DNA of 64,000 nucleotides, taken from contig NZ_JALRMO010000001.1 in assembly GCF_023276405.1 (NCBI RefSeq), forward strand, positions 7,155,501 to 7,219,500, given 5' to 3'. Both the position numbers and the translations under genes were made by a program. Each line of letters starts with the position of its first letter. The stretch's first letter is position 1. The stretch is from Paenibacillus hamazuiensis. Lineage in GTDB: Bacteria > Bacillota > Bacilli > Paenibacillales > NBRC-103111. The notes under the pieces were generated by a model, which was given only the letters and a program-made list of their open reading frames with translations, was not told the DNA's origin and did no database searches. This document shows, in pieces, positions 61,714-64,000 of this stretch.

Positions 61714-63864
61714 TTACCGTTTGGCGAGCAGTTTGCTGCGGTATTCGCTGGGCGTGAACAGGTGCAGCTTCTTGAAGTTGCGAATGAACGAATGGACCGT
61801 ATCGTAGCCGCACATTTCGGACACCGTCTTGATCGCGAGATTCGGATCTTCCAGCAGCTGCAGCGCCTTTTTGATGCGCAGCTGGTTTAAGTGTTCGACG
61901 AAGCCGTGTCCGAGCTCGTGTTTCATCAGCGTGCTGATATAAGAAGAGTTGACGCCCAAGGATTCTGAAATCGTGGTCAGCGAAATCGGCTTGTCGTAGT
62001 GGGCTTCGATGTAATCGAGAATGAGCTGGACGGTTTTATTTTGCGATTGCCGGGTCATCGCGATATGGGAGGCGACTTTTCCCGCCGCCTGAACGACAAA
62101 GTCCGTTTTGTCCTGCACAAACTCGCGGCTGTACATGTTCATAAATACGTCTTCCTGCAAAATATCCGCGATCTCGAGCCGATGCTCCAGCGTCACCTTG
62201 ACGATGCCGTACAGCACGTTGGAGAAAAAGGCGTTCACCCGGTCGAGCGAAAAACGCTCCTCGCCCAGCATCCCTTGCAGCATCGAGCGAAGCTGCGTCT
62301 CGAATTCAGCTTGCTTGCCGTCTTTGACGAGATTGCACAGCTTGTCGATGTCGGAGCTGCGATACATCAGCTCGTCGGATTTTTGGGCGGCGATATCGGT
62401 GTAGCGGATGATGCTGCGTTTGCCGAAAATCGCCTTGAAGCCGAGCGCCTGCAGCGCTTCATGATAGCCGGCGTGCGCGCTGCCGAGGCCGTCGTGAATG
62501 CGGCTGATGCCGGCGCAAACGGTCAGCCCGCAGTTGTCTTCGATTTCCTTTTGCAAATAGACGATCGTCTCCGTAAGCCGCTGCTGCAGCGAGCTCTCGT
62601 CCGTATCCGCCGGCACCGACAGGAGGATGGCGATTTTCTCCAGCTCCGCTTTCGCGGGATAACACGGGTAGGCGGTCATAAACGTCCACTTGATCGCGTT
62701 ATAAATCGTTTTGTCCATGAAGAAACGCTCGTCCTGCTTCATGCTCAGCAAATAATTGTAGAAGTTGTCGATCTGGAACACGACGACCGCCCACCGGTCG
62801 GCGGGGAAGCGGAAGGCGAGTTCGGCGGCTTTGTCGCGCAAGTCGGCTTCCTTCAGCTTGCCGGTCAGCACGTTTAAGGTGAAGTGGTGCCGCAGCTCCT
62901 CGAGATTGTTGTTGTAATGCGTTTCGAACCGGCGGATCGGCTGAAAATAAACCCGCCGCACAAGCGCGTAAATCGCCGCCGCCATCGCGGCGAGCAGGAC
63001 GGCGAGCGCGATCAGCGCGGTTTGGCGCATCCGCCATGCGGCGCTCAGCTCGATCATCGGCGTGACGGAGATGAGCTGCCATTCCCCGCCGGAGGGGCCG
63101 GAGGCGAGCACGTACTGGCCGTTTACGGCCGGTGGCTTGCCCGCGCCCGCGGGTGCGGCCGCCTTCGGCAGCTGCTCCGGCTGCACCGCGCCCAGCTTCA
63201 CCTCGGTGCCTTGGCGGGTCGTTAGCACGCGACCGTCCTCGCCGAGCAGCATCATGCCGTAATTCGCCTCGGGCGTGGCGGCGAACAGCTTTCGTTCGTC
63301 GATGTTGATCGCCACGAGCCCGTTGTTATTGCCAAGCGGCCCGACGAACGTAAGAATATCCTTTTTGTTGCCGTAGCCGGCTTTTTCCGGACGTTTGCCG
63401 ACCCAATGGCCGTTTTTTTCATTAAAGTCGGTAAAGAGCTCCTTGTCGGGGAACTCTTCCAATGAAGTAAACTCATGGTTCGTGGCGAGCACCGTGCCGC
63501 TGCCTTTGCTGTAAATGTAAACGGAGAGCACAAGCGGATTGCTGTTGATAATTTTCAGCGAATTCGCCTGAATTTCACCGAGCATTGCCATATTGGAGAC
63601 GGTCGGTTTCGGCTGAACGAGCCATTCCCGCAGCGTGTAATCCAGAGTCAGCTGAAAGTAGACGGAGTTAATCTGCTTCTCCAGCATCATGGAGATCGAG
63701 GACAAGCCGTCGTGCGTCTGCCGGAACGACTCCGTGAACCGCTCTGACGTGTCGGATTGCGTTTTGAGCAGATGGACGGCAAACGCCAGCGCCGCAATAA
63801 ACAAAAAAATCAACATCGTCAGCACGAGGTTTGCGATCGAAAGACGGTTTCTCCAGAGCTTCAA
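61714..63864 (-). CDS. Membrane-bound AraC family regulator with Cache sensor
   Basis: A 716-residue sensor-regulator. It starts at TTG 63864 behind GGGGGG. One membrane segment (about residues 14-34), an extracellular Cache-like domain (about 35-280), a second membrane segment (about 283-305), a cytoplasmic linker with a GGDEF-like-derived helical region, and a C-terminal AraC HTH pair (about 615-712) with LGVNSSYISTLMKHELG and VSEMCGYDTVHSFIRNFKKL. Such one-protein sensors, common in Paenibacillus, switch on nearby ABC sugar uptake genes. Here the likely target is the SBP/propeller cluster. Confidence 0.88.
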   Translation of the reverse strand: MKLWRNRLSIANLVLTMLIFLFIAALAFAVHLLKTQSDTSERFTESFRQTHDGLSSISMMLEKQINSVYFQLTLDYTLREWLVQPKPTVSNMAMLGEIQANSLKIINSNPLVLSVYIYSKGSGTVLATNHEFTSLEEFPDKELFTDFNEKNGHWVGKRPEKAGYGNKKDILTFVGPLGNNNGLVAINIDERKLFAATPEANYGMMLLGEDGRVLTTRQGTEVKLGAVQPEQLPKAAAPAGAGKPPAVNGQYVLASGPSGGEWQLISVTPMIELSAAWRMRQTALIALAVLLAAMAAAIYALVRRVYFQPIRRFETHYNNNLEELRHHFTLNVLTGKLKEADLRDKAAELAFRFPADRWAVVVFQIDNFYNYLLSMKQDERFFMDKTIYNAIKWTFMTAYPCYPAKAELEKIAILLSVPADTDESSLQQRLTETIVYLQKEIEDNCGLTVCAGISRIHDGLGSAHAGYHEALQALGFKAIFGKRSIIRYTDIAAQKSDELMYRSSDIDKLCNLVKDGKQAEFETQLRSMLQGMLGEERFSLDRVNAFFSNVLYGIVKVTLEHRLEIADILQEDVFMNMYSREFVQDKTDFVVQAAGKVASHIAMTRQSQNKTVQLILDYIEAHYDKPISLTTISESLGVNSSYISTLMKHELGHGFVEHLNQLRIKKALQLLEDPNLAIKTVSEMCGYDTVHSFIRNFKKLHLFTPSEYRSKLLAKR

Positions 63865-63911
63865 TCTTGTTTCCCCCCTGCAATTATCGTCGCATTCCGC
63901 CCGGAAGCCGC

Positions 63912-63959
63912 GGTAAGCGCTCTCAAGGCCATTATAAACATTTTGTACATGTCCGTTAA
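63912..63959 (-). promoter_or_regulatory. Promoter of the AraC-type regulator with cre-like site
   Basis: On the minus strand TTAACG (63959-63954) and TATAAT (63936-63931) are 17 bases apart. TGAGAGCGCTTACC (63925-63912) just downstream matches most of the cre consensus, suggesting repression by CcpA when preferred sugars are present. Confidence 0.5.
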
Positions 63960-64000
63960 GGTATATTTCTTTGGTCCAAAAAATGAAAAGCGCGCAGTCA

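Noticed and set aside
1-64000. tRNA, rRNA, transposase, integrase and phage genes
   Set aside because: Looked for by eye in all gaps and in the translated frames; none found.

Overview
The window looks like a chromosomal segment of a spore-forming Paenibacillus-type Firmicute. The support is: strong AGGAGG-type ribosome binding sites with ATG, GTG and TTG starts; about half GC overall with AT-rich intergenic DNA; two very large S-layer-homology (SLH) surface proteins; CcpA-type cre sites; DUF3231 and CBO0543 family genes typical of Bacillales; and a membrane-anchored Cache/AraC regulator next to a lipoprotein solute-binding protein. No rRNA, tRNA, CRISPR array, insertion sequence or prophage gene was seen. 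The left end cuts a BASS-type transporter.

Layout. 1-4.9 kb: truncated sodium/bile-acid-type symporter, an AT-rich unknown membrane-anchored protein, and an SLH surface protein with a caspase-like His/Cys domain. 5.1-12.4 kb: a complete mannitol PTS operon, mtlA-mtlR-mtlF-mtlD, that also carries its own Enzyme I and HPr. 12.5-16.4 kb: a sulfite-oxidase-like molybdoenzyme, a lipoprotein, a two-repeat DUF3231 protein and a small membrane protein. 16.5-24.7 kb: a structured leader, a frameshifted HupE/UreJ-type transporter gene, and a 2282-residue S-layer-anchored lamin-tail/metallophosphoesterase protein. 24.8-35.8 kb: truncated hemoglobin, citrate transporter with cre site, small membrane and coat-like proteins, a SWIM zinc-finger protein interrupted near its end by a stop codon, a gluconate-dehydrogenase-like pair with a DUF3231 gene, a DUF4097 protein, and an LsrG-like monooxygenase/iron alcohol dehydrogenase pair. 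36-42.5 kb: secreted coiled-coil protein behind an attenuator-like leader, fatty acid desaturase, three small polytopic membrane proteins, a methyltransferase, and an HxlR regulator divergent from a cupin. 42.7-48.4 kb: LysR regulator, M20 amidohydrolase, YfcC-type transporter, and an ArsR-SRPBCC-SRPBCC operon.

48.6-54.5 kb: a complete fructose PTS operon, fruR-fruK-fruA-EIIA, again followed by its own HPr and Enzyme I. The two sugar operons therefore each encode a full phosphoenolpyruvate-to-sugar phosphorelay. 54.5-64 kb: a 114-bp tandem hairpin repeat, a stalk-domain lipoprotein, two beta-propeller proteins related to rhamnogalacturonan-lyase-type proteins, a lipoprotein sugar-binding protein and an AraC-type membrane sensor. 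These last genes read leftward as a likely polysaccharide-use cluster whose permeases are not in the window.

Most interesting for follow-up are the paired dedicated phosphorelays, the S-layer caspase-like protein, two unidentified attenuator-type leaders (before the HupE gene and before the secreted coiled-coil gene), the two apparent gene disruptions, and two families of intergenic repeats. All function calls rest on reading motifs by eye; no database search was possible.
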